Notes under the pieces: model-generated | The model's database searches: none | Told to the model about the DNA's origin: nothing | Seen by the model: only the letters and a program-made list of their open reading frames with translations | Made by a program: the position numbers and the translations under genes | In this document: piece after piece, positions 25,129 to 39,300 of the stretch | Layout of the letters: each line of letters opens with the position of its first letter | Numbering within the stretch: the first letter of the stretch is position 1 | DNA from: Dendrolimus kikuchii | Taxonomy: Eukaryota > Arthropoda > Insecta > Lepidoptera > Lasiocampidae | Assembly: GCA_019925095.2 (NCBI GenBank) | Contig: CM034406.1 | Location: forward strand, 5,620,388-5,684,387 | Length of the DNA stretch: 64,000 bases | Direction of reading: 5' to 3'

Positions 25129-27159
25129 ACACCTAACATATAACGAGCACACCAATCCGTGATTACGCTATGGATAAGCATAAAGTGTAGATATATAATC
25201 AAGTCCCACATAAATAGAGAAACTTGAGATCAGCAGTGGGACGCTAATAGGCTGAAGTTGTTACTTGTTATGTTATGAAACACCATTAACTACGACTTAT
25301 TGTATAAGCATTTTTTTCAAGTCCTTTTATTCATCCATCTACGAGAGGTTCATTTTATAAGCCGATCAATATTTATTCATTTACAAACTACTTATTATTA
25401 AGCCTTCTTAGGACTCTGAAAAACAAAGCTATTATAGCGTATTTTATGTTAGCAATAGAATTTTTATGATCTGACCAATCGCAAACTTCCGTTTTCACAT
25501 AACGTGTTCTAATAATGTAAAACAAAATAAATACTTTGTGGCTGCTTATCCTGGCACGTGTTTGTATAAAAAGAAAATTAAATAGTGGTGATTTTTAAAA
25601 ACAAAACCTTTCCTTCATAGTAAATATTTAAATTTCAATTAATGAAAATGCGAGCTTAATGAGGTGTCATCACATTCGGTATTTTGGATTTTAAAAAATG
25701 TCACGAACTAGTGTTGGAGGGAAACAGCCATAATGGAGAACTGTTCACAAACTTAAAATGGCGGCGGCAGAAATTTGGAGGCTGTTCGCAACGGCGACAA
25801 TACTTCGGGTAATAAAATAACAAAAATAAATGTTGATAGTTTGTCTAATACGACATTGTTTTATTACTTTATTCGTTTGTATTTATTTTTTTCATTCATC
25901 GATGTCAAATGCGGGAAGTTTCTAGAAAGTTTTCGAACAGCCTTCACTTGTTTTGAACCGCCATCTTATTGTGAGTACAATTTTCTATCTTTGTATTTTG
26001 GGGTGTTTTGTATCACTGCAACTGTTCGAAAACTTTGCACTTTATTTTTTATTTTCTTTTTCATTCCTTAGTCATTGCACATTGCAGATTTTACTTTGTA
26101 GTTTTGTGCCATTTTACTAATCTATATATCATGTCCTAAACCACATTCTATAATTGTATAGATCTGCTTTAGGATACGATGGAGAATTTCCTTACAAATT
26201 ATATATGCTCTAGCTTGTAATATACCTTAACATTTTAAACACTTCCATTTGATTATTATTACGCTTTGAGAAATAACGAAACACTCGCAATGGTTTTTCA
26301 ATTTAGAAATGTGAAACAAACATTCTTAATATGGTTAAAAACGTATACGCGTCTGCAATGTGCTTTTTATCACATTAATTCATTAGTTTTAACTTTTCAG
26401 TTACCTATTTTTTTTTTGTAATCTATTCTGAAATATTCTTGATGCATTTTAGAATAGTCTTTCCGCATATGCTACAAAAATTTGAATCACCGCCTTATAA
26501 AAATCAACCTTTTTACAGGCATTCTTTAAGTTTTACCAAAATTTTATTAGCAGTAGTGGAAAATATGAATGACATTGACTTTTAGTTTTCATCAAATAAT
26601 TTTTTTAAAGTTGTAAGTACTTATAACAGATAAGTACCTACAACTTACTTATTTTTATAGCTTTTAAGTTGACTTCAAAAAGGGAGGAGGATCTCATTAC
26701 GTCTGTAAATCATTTTTCGATAAAATAATTTTAACGACTTATTAATTCGAATTCTTATTTTGAAATATTGTGAAATTACTATGCTGGGGCCTGTACAGTG
26801 ATTTCTAGTTTAGATTTCCTCACTGAACCTAACATTACTTACACATGCACGGCGATAGCAAAATTCTTTCAACAAAATGTTGCGTTACAATCGTTCAATT
26901 TGAAACTTAAACAAGTTTTTATGTAGTCAAACTTTTTGGAAAACATGTTGATGCTGTAAGTCGAAGAAACAAGATTCCTTCTGAGTTTCGGTTTCAGATA
27001 CTAATGCTTAATCTATAATAATTAATCATCTTTTTATATAATTATTGGTAATAAAATTATTTAGTTATTCATCATTATAATAGGTCAAGTTACGCCCATT
27101 GCAAAATTGAATAAATACAATAAATTCTTTAAGGTAATCCAGTTCTTTTATATCCGCAG
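25129..27159. other. No gene seen before the first CngL exon
   Basis: AT-rich, ending in the pyrimidine-rich tract and CCGCAG acceptor at 27159. A loose inverted pair (ATGGCGGCGG near 25758, CCGCCATCTT near 25960) suggests a MITE; the 98-codon ORF across it is low-complexity. Confidence 0.45.
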
Positions 27160-27313
27160 GTATGTGTTCACAATAGTGAGCTATCTGATAGGCGTATTTA
27201 TATTCGCGACTATAGTTGGCCAAGTTGGTAACGTCATCACCAACAGGAATGCTAATCGGTTGGAGTTTGAACGGCTGCTGGATGGCGCTAAGACCTATAT
27301 GAGACATCATAAG
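27160..27313 (+). CDS. CngL: CngL exon: S6 pore-lining helix and start of C-linker
   Basis: Acceptor tatccgcag, donor AAG|gtagga. The exon supplies the third base of a split codon and then 51 codons. It begins YVFTIVSYLIGVFIFATIVG, a hydrophobic S6 helix, followed by NVITNRNANRLEFERLLDG and YMRHHK, the A' helix of the C-linker. The preceding exon, which should carry the pore loop, was not found. Confidence 0.85.
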
Positions 27314-30300
27314 GTAGGATACGAAGACTATAGACCTTTCTATATTGATTGTTAGCTAACTAAGTTAGTTTAGTAGCTTATGTTAAATCATTAGAGTACA
27401 GGGGCCAACAGCAGTGTCCTATCCTCCTCTACTCTTTTCCTGATAACACTGAACGTGCACAGGCCGCTTAGCGTCTCTTCTCCTATCCTTGAGCGTTTCC
27501 ACTCTTGAAACGTCTTGTACCTACATTTAATGCTATATGTTGTTGCTATATAATTAATATATTCCACAATAGTTAATAAAATAATATCTACATGCAAATG
27601 TACCTACCTCCCTTAAAATAATCTTGGTGGCGCTCATACATTAGAGCCATCTAGCATCCGACTAGCACCGGATCGCACATGCTCGAAGTCTGTCCAGTTG
27701 TCGACGTGCAAATGTCGACTAAACCGCACGGTGACAATCCGCTGCTTAGGGTCATTCAAGTATAGGTCTACTAGTACCAAGCCCTGACAGACTATTCGGC
27801 AATTCGTTGATGTTGTTGAGAACGCGACGTCCACATGCACCCGCGCAGTGCTTGTCGCGCCTATAGTGAACTGTGACATTGACACACCCGCGTTTCATTC
27901 CAAAGACATGGGTTCAAATCGTGACCCGAGTATATGTAGATATTTGTAGGTAATTTGTTACAACTACCACCTACTTACCGTGAAGGAAAAATCGTGAGAA
28001 AACAACCACATGGCCAAGCTTGGAGATTTGTCGTCCATTCTCTTTAAATTGCGGGGGCCGACTCTACAAGTGGGACGTTTATCGATTAATATACAGTGAC
28101 CTTGATTGGCATAGATTAAACTTATAAATAAAGAAAAATGTTACAATTTGAGAGTAGGTAATAAAGAAGTCACACATGCAGAAATCAACAGCATATCTTA
28201 CAAACTCGATGAAGTTAACAACATAGTGTAAGTTATCTAAGTCCCTAATTCAGCAAGAACTGATTGGAACCACCAGCGCCGGTCTGCCGATAGGGAATAT
28301 GGTGGCGTGATAACTAAATGTAATGCAAAACAAATATAATAAAACTACAATTTAAATCCATCATGCCATTCACAGTTATGATGTTTCGTGAAATAAATAA
28401 ACTTACAACGCAACGTGATTAAAGGTTCCAGGTGGTATGAAGAGAAGAGTTCTCCGATGGTATGACTACTCCTGGTCTAGAGGAAGAATTCAAGGTGGAG
28501 GAGATATCAACACTGCGTTAGGCTTGTTACCGGATAAGCTAAAAACTGAACTGGCACTGCATGTCAATTTAAGCGTGCTTAAAAAGGTACGAATATATAT
28601 CTAATTTTTTATGTGATAGTTGCTTAAAGCTCATTAGTTCGAATTTTGGTAGAAAATGTACAATTGTTTCAGTAAATGTAACCTAGTGTATATACTGTTA
28701 AATAAATACAAGACAACAGTTAAAATACGATAGGCCATAAAGTTGCGAACTATAAATGATGCGGTACCTATGGAGCGGACTAAAACACATTTTATATATA
28801 GAAATGAAAGAAAGATTACATACATGACTCAGCCGAAAGTGAAAACCTAGCTAAAGTTTGTAAATTTCTATGATCCTTGGGGGTTGGCAAGTAAACAAAT
28901 ATTGCAATTCCCAGAGAGAACTCAATTTTGACGATTTAAATCGACATTTCTCAGATACTTCTGACTTAGCGACTAAGTCTAATACTTTTTATACACTTTT
29001 CGTCATTCCTATACCCAGTTATACTCCATTTTTATGAAGTCAATTTATTGTTAGTGATTGTAAGAGCGCTGTAAAATCCATTACGTCAAACGCTGTCGGT
29101 AGCGATGGTAGTAGTCGTAACATGATTCTGCCCATATTGGATGTCACCATCCTCTTCTCACCCATATCTTCAATACTTCGGTACCGTCTAGTACCTTTCC
29201 AGTTACCTGGAAAGAAGCCCAGATTACTTCTCGTCTTAAAAAATATAATCCTATTTCTTTCTCTCAGCTCCGTCCCATATCCATTCTGCCTTTCTTTTCT
29301 AAAGTCCTGGAGCGTCTAGTCCATCAACAGCTAAGTATTTTCGTGAATTGTAATTCTTTCATTAATCCGGTTTCCGTCCTAGCCACAGCACAACTACACT
29401 CTCTGGTGAAAATCACCTATGACATCTGTTATTATATGAATAATGGTTTACTGGCCGCGCTATCGCTTCCCGACTTAGTAGCGATAGCACTTTTGAAATA
29501 TTACTCGGTATTTTAAGCTCTCTTTATATATCTTCTACAGTAATCGAATGGTTTCATATTTACCTGTATAGTCCCGCCCGTAGCGGGTTCGCGTCGAGGA
29601 TGCTTATTCGTCATGGTGTGAACTCACTGCTGGTGTCCCCCAGTGCGGTATTCTTTCTCCCTTATTGTTGGCACTTTTTATTAACTCCATTTGTAATCTA
29701 CTCACTTCAATCTAACACCAACAGTCACCTGTTGCTATGCTGGATAAAGCAGTGTTAACCATAAACTCAGATTTCGAACGCATCCTGCAATGGAGTAAGT
29801 GATTTCGGCTTTAAATGAACCCTGCATAGACTTAAGTCATCATCATCGGTTGCTCACGAATGCTGAATAAGGTCGACTAGAGCATACCAAAAGTTATGCT
29901 AGGTTAGGACCTAGCATAACTTTTGACAGAATAGTTATTTATTTATTTTAGTAACAAAGTAAAAAACCATGGTGTTATATTTGATAGTGAGCTGTCTTGG
30001 TGACCCCATATCGCCGAATTAAATCAGGGGCTATTCCTTTGGACCAAATCCCTTGGAACGTTGAGGAATTTCTTGTCCATTACCACCAAAATTAAGCTAG
30101 CAGAGTCGTTATTACTGCCTAATCCTTGATTACGCTGACGTTAGCTATCTAGATTTAACCTAAAAACAACTTAATAAACTTGAGCGCCTCCAAAATTTCT
30201 GTACAAAATTCATATTTGGGCTACGCAAATATGACCACGTCTCTGAATTCCGCAAAAAACTTAAGTGGTTGCCAATTCGATTTCGCCGGAATACCCATAT

Positions 30301-33300
30301 TCTTTGTTTTCTGTATAGTATCTTATTTGTCCTGAATACTCCTCATTATCTTAAAGAACGCTTTGACTTTACTTCGTGGTCCCATAGTTTATTATGTCCT
30401 TCCACTATACTGAAACTGAAGACCCCTGCGCAGAGTTCGACTTTCTACAACAATTCTTTTTTTAGTTTTATTGCAGGAGATCAGCAGACAGGCAGACGGC
30501 CCACTTGATGGAAGCGGTTACCATCGCCTATGGACATTTGCAACACCAAAGTTGCTACAAATGCGCTGCTGCTCTCTTAAGGGAGACTGGAACCTGGTCA
30601 CTAATGCCGGAATACAACTCAAAGTTGTTATAGCGACATACTTTAGACCAGGGGTGGTAGCCATCCAGTCGGGCAAATGCCCTACCACCTGGCTGTGGGT
30701 TGTTAAGTCGCCTCTTACGACAGGCCGCCCGGCCGCCCGGCCGCAGGAAATTGTATTCTTTCTCCGTTCCTGCACGGATACCGTCAAGTTTACCGTCAAG
30801 GCTATAATACAACTTTGGAACGCGTTGCCAGTTGTTGTCAGACAATCAAAATCGCTACCGATATTTAAAACAACGATCAGAAAATACTACCTGTTGTTGG
30901 AATATGATAATATTTAAATTTATGTACATATATATTTATCTATAAACATACATATAATTTTGTAAATATGTATTTGTATGTTATGTATATTAAGTATATA
31001 TCTATTCAATACATAAATAATCTAGACATATATTGCATTTATATATTTGTTACTAGAATGTAAGGTAATCGTAGTACGTGTATGTATACCGCCATCGCTA
31101 TTATAATCTCAATTCATTCCTGGGGTTGCCTGGAAGAGATCGCTCTTTAGCGATAAGACCGCCCTCTATACATAATTACACGTAGTTTTAGTCTGTAAGC
31201 TCAATTTTGTATTGGTATTATACAATAAAGAGTTATTGATTGATTGATTGAAAGATTCTTTTGTCCCCGAGCACAGTTTCAAAATTACATCGATGTTTGA
31301 TCTTTTTCAAATGAAGTTGATTAACTTTTGCAGGTGACAATATTCCAAGAGTGTCAGCCAGAGTTCCTTCACGACCTTGTGTTAAAAATGAAGGCCTATA
31401 TTTTTACACCTGGCGATTCTATTTGTCGGAAAGGTAAGCCTAATTTTTCAAAGTATTACCTAAACAAAAATAAAAAATTGTAATTATAAATTCAATAAAT
31501 TTGACGTAGTGACTTAAATATCTAATTCTTAACTTCTAAATAAGTTTGTTTAAATTTCTAAAAGCTAGTAGGGCAATCATCAATGTAAAATTTTGATTGT
31601 ATTCGACGAGCTGCTGCGGAGGAGTACAGGTCTGCATTTCTATTTATTCTTCTCCATTTAGGTTACCCCATTTTGTGAGGCCATTGGCACGATGTCATCC
31701 TTAACGACTTTAAGCCAGGATTTTTTGGGCCCACGCCGTCGTCGAACCTGTCGAAAGCGACAAGACGAAACAATTGTTTCCCACATGACTAGCCGCTTTC
31801 CATAAAACGTGGCCACACCCTTGCAAATGTAAACTATTAAATAATGTTTTCTTAAATTTAGGGGAAGTTGCAAGAGAAATGTTTATAATAGCAGATGGCA
31901 TATTAGAAGTGATATCAGAGACCGGTAGAGTACTAACAACTATGAAGGCTGGCGACTTCTTTGGAGAAATAGGAATATTAAATTTGGACGGCCTGAACAA
32001 GTAAGTCAAATTAAACTAATAGCTCATCTTCGAAATTGTTTTATTAATTAATATTGAAACAGAAAGGGAAAATGGATAAGATTAACAGTAGCAGTACTGA
32101 TCTTTAAAAACAATAGATTCTTCTGGACAGTCTATGATTAATTCCAGGAGAACTGCCGACGTCCGTTCAGTAGGATATTCAGAACTATTCTCTCTGTCAC
32201 GTGAAGATGTATTGGCTGCTATGAAGGACTATCCAGAAGCACAAGATATTCTGCAGACTCTTGGTCGAAAGCGATTGCAGGAAGCGAAAAATATGTCCAG
32301 ACAGAAAGTTAAAGGTAATAGGCATTCCGAAGTAAATATAATATTATTCCAATCTATAGTAAACTTTCGGAAGAACGTAATAGATGCAGAATTTCTTCAT
32401 GGCCATATAAAATAATATTTATTTGAAAATCATAATTTAATTATAATCAAGAATCAAATATTTACAGGTGAAATAAGTCCAGATAAGATGGCTGGTGACG
32501 ATAGCACATCAAAAAGGATAGTTCATAAACTACGTAGTGATGTCAAGGTAAGTGTAATGCTTATATTCAATGCAAATGTAAAATGTATGCACGTATTGAC
32601 TCAAAATAAAGAAGTAAATTATGATTTTTGAAAAGCTTTACTACATGACAATGTGCGTGATTCTTATTTAATTCCTCAGTTAAATGTATGGTGGCCACTC
32701 ATATTTTTGTCGATTACATTATATTGGTAGCTAGAATATAGAATAAACCTGCCAAATTTCGTACACAGGTTGAATTTTTCAAGTGGGCCTTCAAGGCCAA
32801 ATCTTAAAGTGTACGAAACGAAATAGCGAAAAACACTCGAGGAAAACTAATGTGGTATCAATGGACTATTCTCAGCTTACTTTCAGGGTATCGTGGTGGT
32901 GAATAAAATCCCTGTTAATAACCTGTATGTTGGAATCTTCATTAGATACACACCTTTAGTAAAATACGTAAAATAATACAACGCAAAGATGATCGCCTTT
33001 CATTATAGAACAACGACATCTAGTGAGCGATCAAACAAAACAATTTCTATAGAGCCGATGTGTTTACGTTTAACAATCCTTAGATTTCGGAAAAATCAGT
33101 TGGTCTTCTCAGGAATTGAATAGGCTGATTTTGAAAAAATAAACACATTGTCTATTATTATATCAAATCATGGTGTAACTTGTAAGGATCAATTTCTGTG
33201 AAGGAATGTCAAACGGCAAACCATGGGAAACGGTTGTCTTTGAACAAAATGTTCTATTTTTCATGCATTAATTCACCTCATTTTATGCAATTTGTAAATT

Positions 33301-36300
33301 ATTTTATTTCTAATATACATCTATAAATTAATATTCGAAATTCACGTTATTTTACCCCAAGTAATCAAATCAGTCAATGGGTATACATTGATGATTGACC
33401 GGCGCAATTTGATGTTTAATTAATATATGGAAAATGTAATATTTTGTTCAAAAACAACGGTTTCCCTTAGTTTGCCGTTTGACATTCCTTCAGAGAAATT
33501 GATCCTTACAGGCTACACTAGGATTTGGTGTTACAGGTACAGGTTGTGTTTATTTTTTCAAAATCAGCCGATTCCATTCCTGGCAATTGATTTTCAAAAA
33601 TCTAGCGATACCGCTTTAGATCATTTTCATCAAGATCGGCCTCGAGACCCCTATGAGTGTTTTTCGCTATTAAGCATAGTTTAGGATATGGCCGTGGAGG
33701 TCCACTTGAAAAATTCATCTGTATACTCAACACTTTTTGAGAATAAGCAACTTAATAAGCTTGAGCGCCTCCAAAATGTTTGTATAAGGTTCATATTTGG
33801 GTTACGCAAATATGACCACGTCTCTGAATTTCGTAAAAAACTCAAGTGGTTGCCAATTCGTTTTCGCCGGAATACTCATATTCTTTCACTCCTTTACAGT
33901 GTGCTGTTCATCCCACAACCCCGTATTATCTCAAAGAACGCTTTGAATTCGTCTCTTCCTCTCACAATTTACGACCTTCTACGAATCTTAGACTTAATAC
34001 TCCCAAGCATTATTCATCTTTCTTCAATAATTCTTTTACTGTACAGGCTATTCGACTCTGGAATGAGCTACCTGTTATTGTTAGACAAGCTAAATCATTT
34101 ACAATATTTAAGAACATGACAAAAAAGCACTACCTGCAACATAGTGATGTTTGATATTTTTACGTATATTTATATATATGTATGTATATATTTATGTATG
34201 TGATATCAATAGGTGTATTTATATATGTCTATTAAGTATAATTCTTACTTATATAATATTCTACATACTTATATGTTCATAAATAAATAAAATATATGTA
34301 AGTAACTGCATATCCTCTAATATTTATGTATACCACCTTTGACCAATATATTTAATTCCTGCCACGGGTTGTCTGGAAGAGATCGCTTCTTAATGATAAG
34401 ACCGCCCATTGTGCACATTTGGAATATTTTTAGGCTATAAGTTTTTCTGTGTTTTTTTTATAATGGTGTACAATAAAGTGTTATCTATCTATCTATAATA
34501 GCTTTCATAAACATAGATGGTCGGACGGGTCCGATATAATTAAACCATTTTTACATTACTTCTCGAAGTCAATTGGACAACACAAGTCCAGAACAAGCCC
34601 TGATGGTAGTTAAAAACAGACTTAAGGATTTACAAACACGTGACTCACCAATGCTTTTTATCTATAACATTATAAAGTTCTAAACACGCCGTGTCTGTAC
34701 ATTGAAGCTATTAAAAAAAAACAACTGGAATACACTATATAAACGATGGAGAACACGATCCAATTTTTTTTCTTAATTTTGTCTGTTTGTTCCGAGATTT
34801 ACGTAAAACCTCCTGGGCCGATTTCGATACGGTTTTTGATCATCGACAGCAAGTTCTTAGACTTATAATCTGTGCTACTTTTTATCCCGGGTATCCCGCG
34901 GAAATTTTCCCAGGAGCGGTTTGAACTTTATCGAGTGTACAACAATTGGCTTTTTCCGATACAGTTTTCACTAAAATGATAGCTTGCATTCTTTTTTAAA
35001 TGTTATGATACTTTGTGTCCCCGGAATCCCGCGAGAATTTCAAGCCAAGCATGGACCAAGTCGCGGGCATATCCTAGTCATAATATATATGTACTCACTA
35101 GGTACCCAACACCCCATCTTATTATTTTGCTACTCTATGTCCTAGCAAACAAAAATATTCATATGAGGTAAAACAGCTGTAGCTACTGTTGATAAGACTT
35201 CTAATTACCTACAATAGTCTGCGCAATACAGCTACCTACACTAAATTGTTATAAATACCCGCACGAGCGAACTAACAAAGTTTGAAACTTTTCATTATAG
35301 GGTATTCGGAATGCAATCCGAAGCAGATCAAGAGTAGGTCGTCGTTCGGGGGAGTCCTTAGAACTTCAAGCGTTGGCTGGCGCTGAACGAGGAAGCAGTT
35401 CTGATGGGAAGGTACTTAGACGAATGCCTCGAGTAGAAAGCGATGATTCGACTCAGCCACATAATCAAGAGGTACAATAATTTAAAAAACACAATGAATG
35501 AGATCTCGTATAAATTATAGATGTGACAGTAAGTGTTTATCTCTTCTTCAAAGCCTTAGAACTGAAGCAATTGATAAGATACTTGATATATAAATACTAT
35601 TAGTAACATAGAATGACCATACGATACGGATTCGCAAACGAAGGCTCGTGAAGAACTATTTATGGAAAATTGAAAAATGAAGCCAAGACATCAAAATCAT
35701 CCATATAGTTAAATCTTAGAAGAAGAATAGAAATGACAGTGCCAGTATTTTAAACTTGCCTTATGGCTGGTCTCTATGTCTTACTGTTCATTCACTTGCC
35801 CTACCTTCGGTTGAATTTTAAGGGGTATGGAGCTTATGTCGAATTTTGTTTGATGATAAGGCAAATGAACGGCATTGAACAGTCATTAAGATATAAGAAC
35901 TGGGCATCAGTGATTAGTTTCACTTTATTCCCTAATTCTTAATTACTAGTATTGGTCCTAATTTTAAGCATGTAAAATCATTCTAACCTTATAGATCAAG
36001 ATATGAATATGCAAATAATATTGAAGTCGTGGTAGCGTAATGGCTAGCGCACGCGTCCCACACTCAAAGGGCGCGGTTCTGCAGTTTTCTGACCTAATCT
36101 GCATGTTGTTACAACAACTACGTGCTAACAACGTAACGTAAAAGAGAAAATCGTGATGAAATCTGCACATCAAGATGGCGGGTATACTGTCCATTCCCCA
36201 AAAGTGGGATGTTTGTGGGCTGTTATTATTATATATAAACAAAAAACTTATTAAGACTTTCCTAAGTTACTTCTACTAAGATTTAGTGGTTCCCCTATAT

Positions 36301-39300
36301 CAAAAAGTGAGAGCAAAATGTATCGTGGCACCCGGTGGTCAACAGTAGGAATGCAGTATTTAAGAACTTGTTTAACTTACGACTAACTGGGCGGTGGACA
36401 TTTCTAATATTCTTCTATGAAATAAACATTTATTTTTATACAGTAGTATGTTTTAATAGTCATAAACATTTGTATCTCCAATATCATAACATTCATTCAT
36501 TGGCTTATAGTCTTAGAAAATAACAATATCATCAATAAAATTAAAGTTCTTCTAAAATATATGTAATAATAAATCAATTCGAATATTTTAAATTTTTAGG
36601 ATGTAAATGGTGAAACAACGTTTGGTAGTAAGGATGGTGAAAAATGTGTGTCACCTATTGGAGCAGGTCTGCCATTACTATCAAGGCTGAAACTGCTTAA
36701 AGAAAAACAGGTCAGTATTTAATTATTATCACTAATAAAGAAAATTAGGCTACTTGTCGTACAATAAGAATGTCAACCAGTGCTAAAACAAATTAAAATT
36801 AAAACATACTTACACAAAAAGACATTTCGCCTTTGCATACAAGTGTATTAGTAAATGTATGAACAGATAACTTTGTATGTCTATACTTTGTTGATTATGT
36901 CTTAGATTTTACTTTCAATAAGTAATCTGTAAGATTCCATTTTGAAATAATTACATTCATTTTCATTTTTATTACATCAAAACATATGTATATATTCTAA
37001 TATAACAAAATTTTGTATATTACAGGATCGAGAAGAAAAAGTAGCAAAACAAAGGCACTCTACGTCATCTGTTATATCATTGACACAACCAACACCGTCT
37101 ACTAGTTCAGCTCCCGATGGAGAAGCTGAAGTTATTGGTGCAGGATTACCACTATTGCAAAGACTTCTGTTACTTAAAGCCAAAGAAGAAAGAGATAAGA
37201 ACCAGCTGACACCTAGCATAAGCAATCAAGCGTCCAGCTCTGATACTATCAGTCCAATCTCCATTAAAAGTCCATTAAGCCCAACAATTAAAACGCTTAG
37301 TCCTATGCGAAAAAGCTCAGAATCGAGTTCACCAGGGAAACTTCAAAGTCCTACAACTAAAACATCAAGGAAAAACTCTTCAGGTTCCAGTGATGGCACA
37401 TCAAGACCGAAAGTAAGCTTCAGGGAGAAGATTTTGCAAGTTCAAAGTGACGGTACTGCGGTATGCCAGCCCTTAAACAAAGATACAAGTGATATACCCG
37501 CAGATGTTGTTGAACATACACCTAAAACAGAAAGTAACTTAATATCCATCCCTCATTCTGTTGTTAGTAGAATCAAATCACCTGCAAAAGTTGTAGGTAC
37601 AACATTTCGAGATAAATTAAAGTTATTACAAAGTAGTGGAACTCAAAAAGATCCTGATACAACAGAAAAAAATAAACCACCGTCAACAGAAAAAACGTCA
37701 GTAGAAATAACCCCTTTACCTATAAAAGAACCTCCGGATCACACTAAAAATAAAAAACCATGGACCAAACTTAAAAAAGCCTCTATATTAGGAGAATCAA
37801 AAAGTCAAAGCAAATCTGGTTCAGAAGAGAAGAAAGACAGTGATCTAAGTAAAGAAGTAAAGGATGAATGTAAGTCAGAGCCTGTAAATATATGTGTGCC
37901 TCTAGTTACTACAGCGGAACTCGTTAAGATAGACAATAATAATATTGAAGATGATAGTGCTAAGAATAAGTCAGATAATCCTAAGATTTGCTTAACAGGC
38001 CCTTTGGAACCCGTCCAAGGTAAATCATTAGATTTATTAACGTTATCTCCAAAGAAAAATAATATAGTGAAATCTGCTGAAGGAAAAATTCTGATGACGC
38101 CAGGAATGTTGTTACCTAAAGTTAAGAAATATAGGTCTATAGACGATCTATCCCCCGAGTATGGTGGACTACCATTCGTCAAAAAATTAAAAATCCTAAA
38201 TGAAAGACAAAAATTGGCTGAGCTTGAGAGAGTTGTGAAATTTCGCAGTTCGAGTTTAGACTGTACAAGTTCATCGGAAGATTTACTAGGTGATACTCTA
38301 ACAAGAAGTCATTCCGAGGGTAGTACTATGGATAAAAGAAAGTTTAAAAGAAAATCCATAGACTCTATCGGAAGCCACGAGTCTAACGAAACTCTTGAAC
38401 GAAGGACGTTAAAATCAATATTGAAGAAATTGTCCGAAGACGTAACTCCATCAGAAAGTCCAGAAAGAAGTAGCGAATTGAGGAGGTTGATACGGGCGCC
38501 GACATTAGAAGGTTATGCAGCCCGGCATTCAAAATTTGCCAAGAGCGTAACTTTTCATAGACATACGTTACCATCGCCACCTGCTAGTGCTCCAGCCGAT
38601 GCTAAAAATGATAACTTTCAAATGCCCGAAATAAATATTGAAAGAATATCTCCGGAACCTACTCAAAAATCTTTAGAAATAGTAGAAACCCAAAACGAAT
38701 GTAAATGTAACGAAATAATCAATCAAACTGAAGAACCAATAGTTAGCGAAGATTATGATTTAAATATAAAAAATGAGTTTGATTTACAGCAAAATATGGA
38801 TCCAATGTATGATTTGAAATCTTTACGACCAGAAGAAATTAAAGTGCCTTCAGAGAAACCTAAATTAACTTTGATATCCGCAGTTGCAAATCAGAGAAAA
38901 TTATTAAGGGGTACGTACAACTCAGGATTATTTAACATTCAAAGATATGGATTAAATAACAAAGTCAATAACGTCTTTCGGATTGCAGGATCTTTAGAAG
39001 AGCAAGAATATTTTGGTGAAGTTTTATTAGGGATCAAACAAGTCATTCAAGGACATTTGCATGACGTACAAGGGAAATTTCAAGAAAGGTAATATACCAT
39101 TTCTTCCTTAAAAAGGTCATTCTGCAACTGCATCTTTAAATTAGTTAAGCATCTTTTTTTTATTGGCCAATAAAAATGCAACTCTGGAAAACCCCTAAAT
39201 CCTAAATCGTAAAGTTTACTATTAACTACATTAAACAAATTATCAGAATTAAATCTATACGGGTTTTACGATTTTACGTTCGTAAAATTGGGATGGCTGC

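Larger units (their letters stand above)
29100..31252 (+). mobile_element. Degraded CR1/Jockey-like LINE in a CngL intron
   Basis: Frameshifted reverse-transcriptase remnants: LRPISILPFFSKVLERLVHQ near 29270, GVPQCGIL near 29640, FIFGLRKYDHVSEFRKKLKW near 30210, and LWNALPVVVRQSKS after 30800. The 3' UTR has the family hairpin (near 31132-31162), an AATAAA, and a TTGA-repeat tail at 31236-31251. A SINE interrupts the ORF at 30457-30785. Sense orientation relative to CngL. Confidence 0.8.

Noticed and set aside
25775..26071. 98-codon plus-strand ORF
   Set aside because: Phe/Tyr/Leu-rich translation of T-rich DNA across a MITE-like inverted pair; no coding signature.
30471..30917. 148-codon plus-strand ORF
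   Set aside because: It is SINE-A sequence joined to LINE sequence; the frame is accidental.
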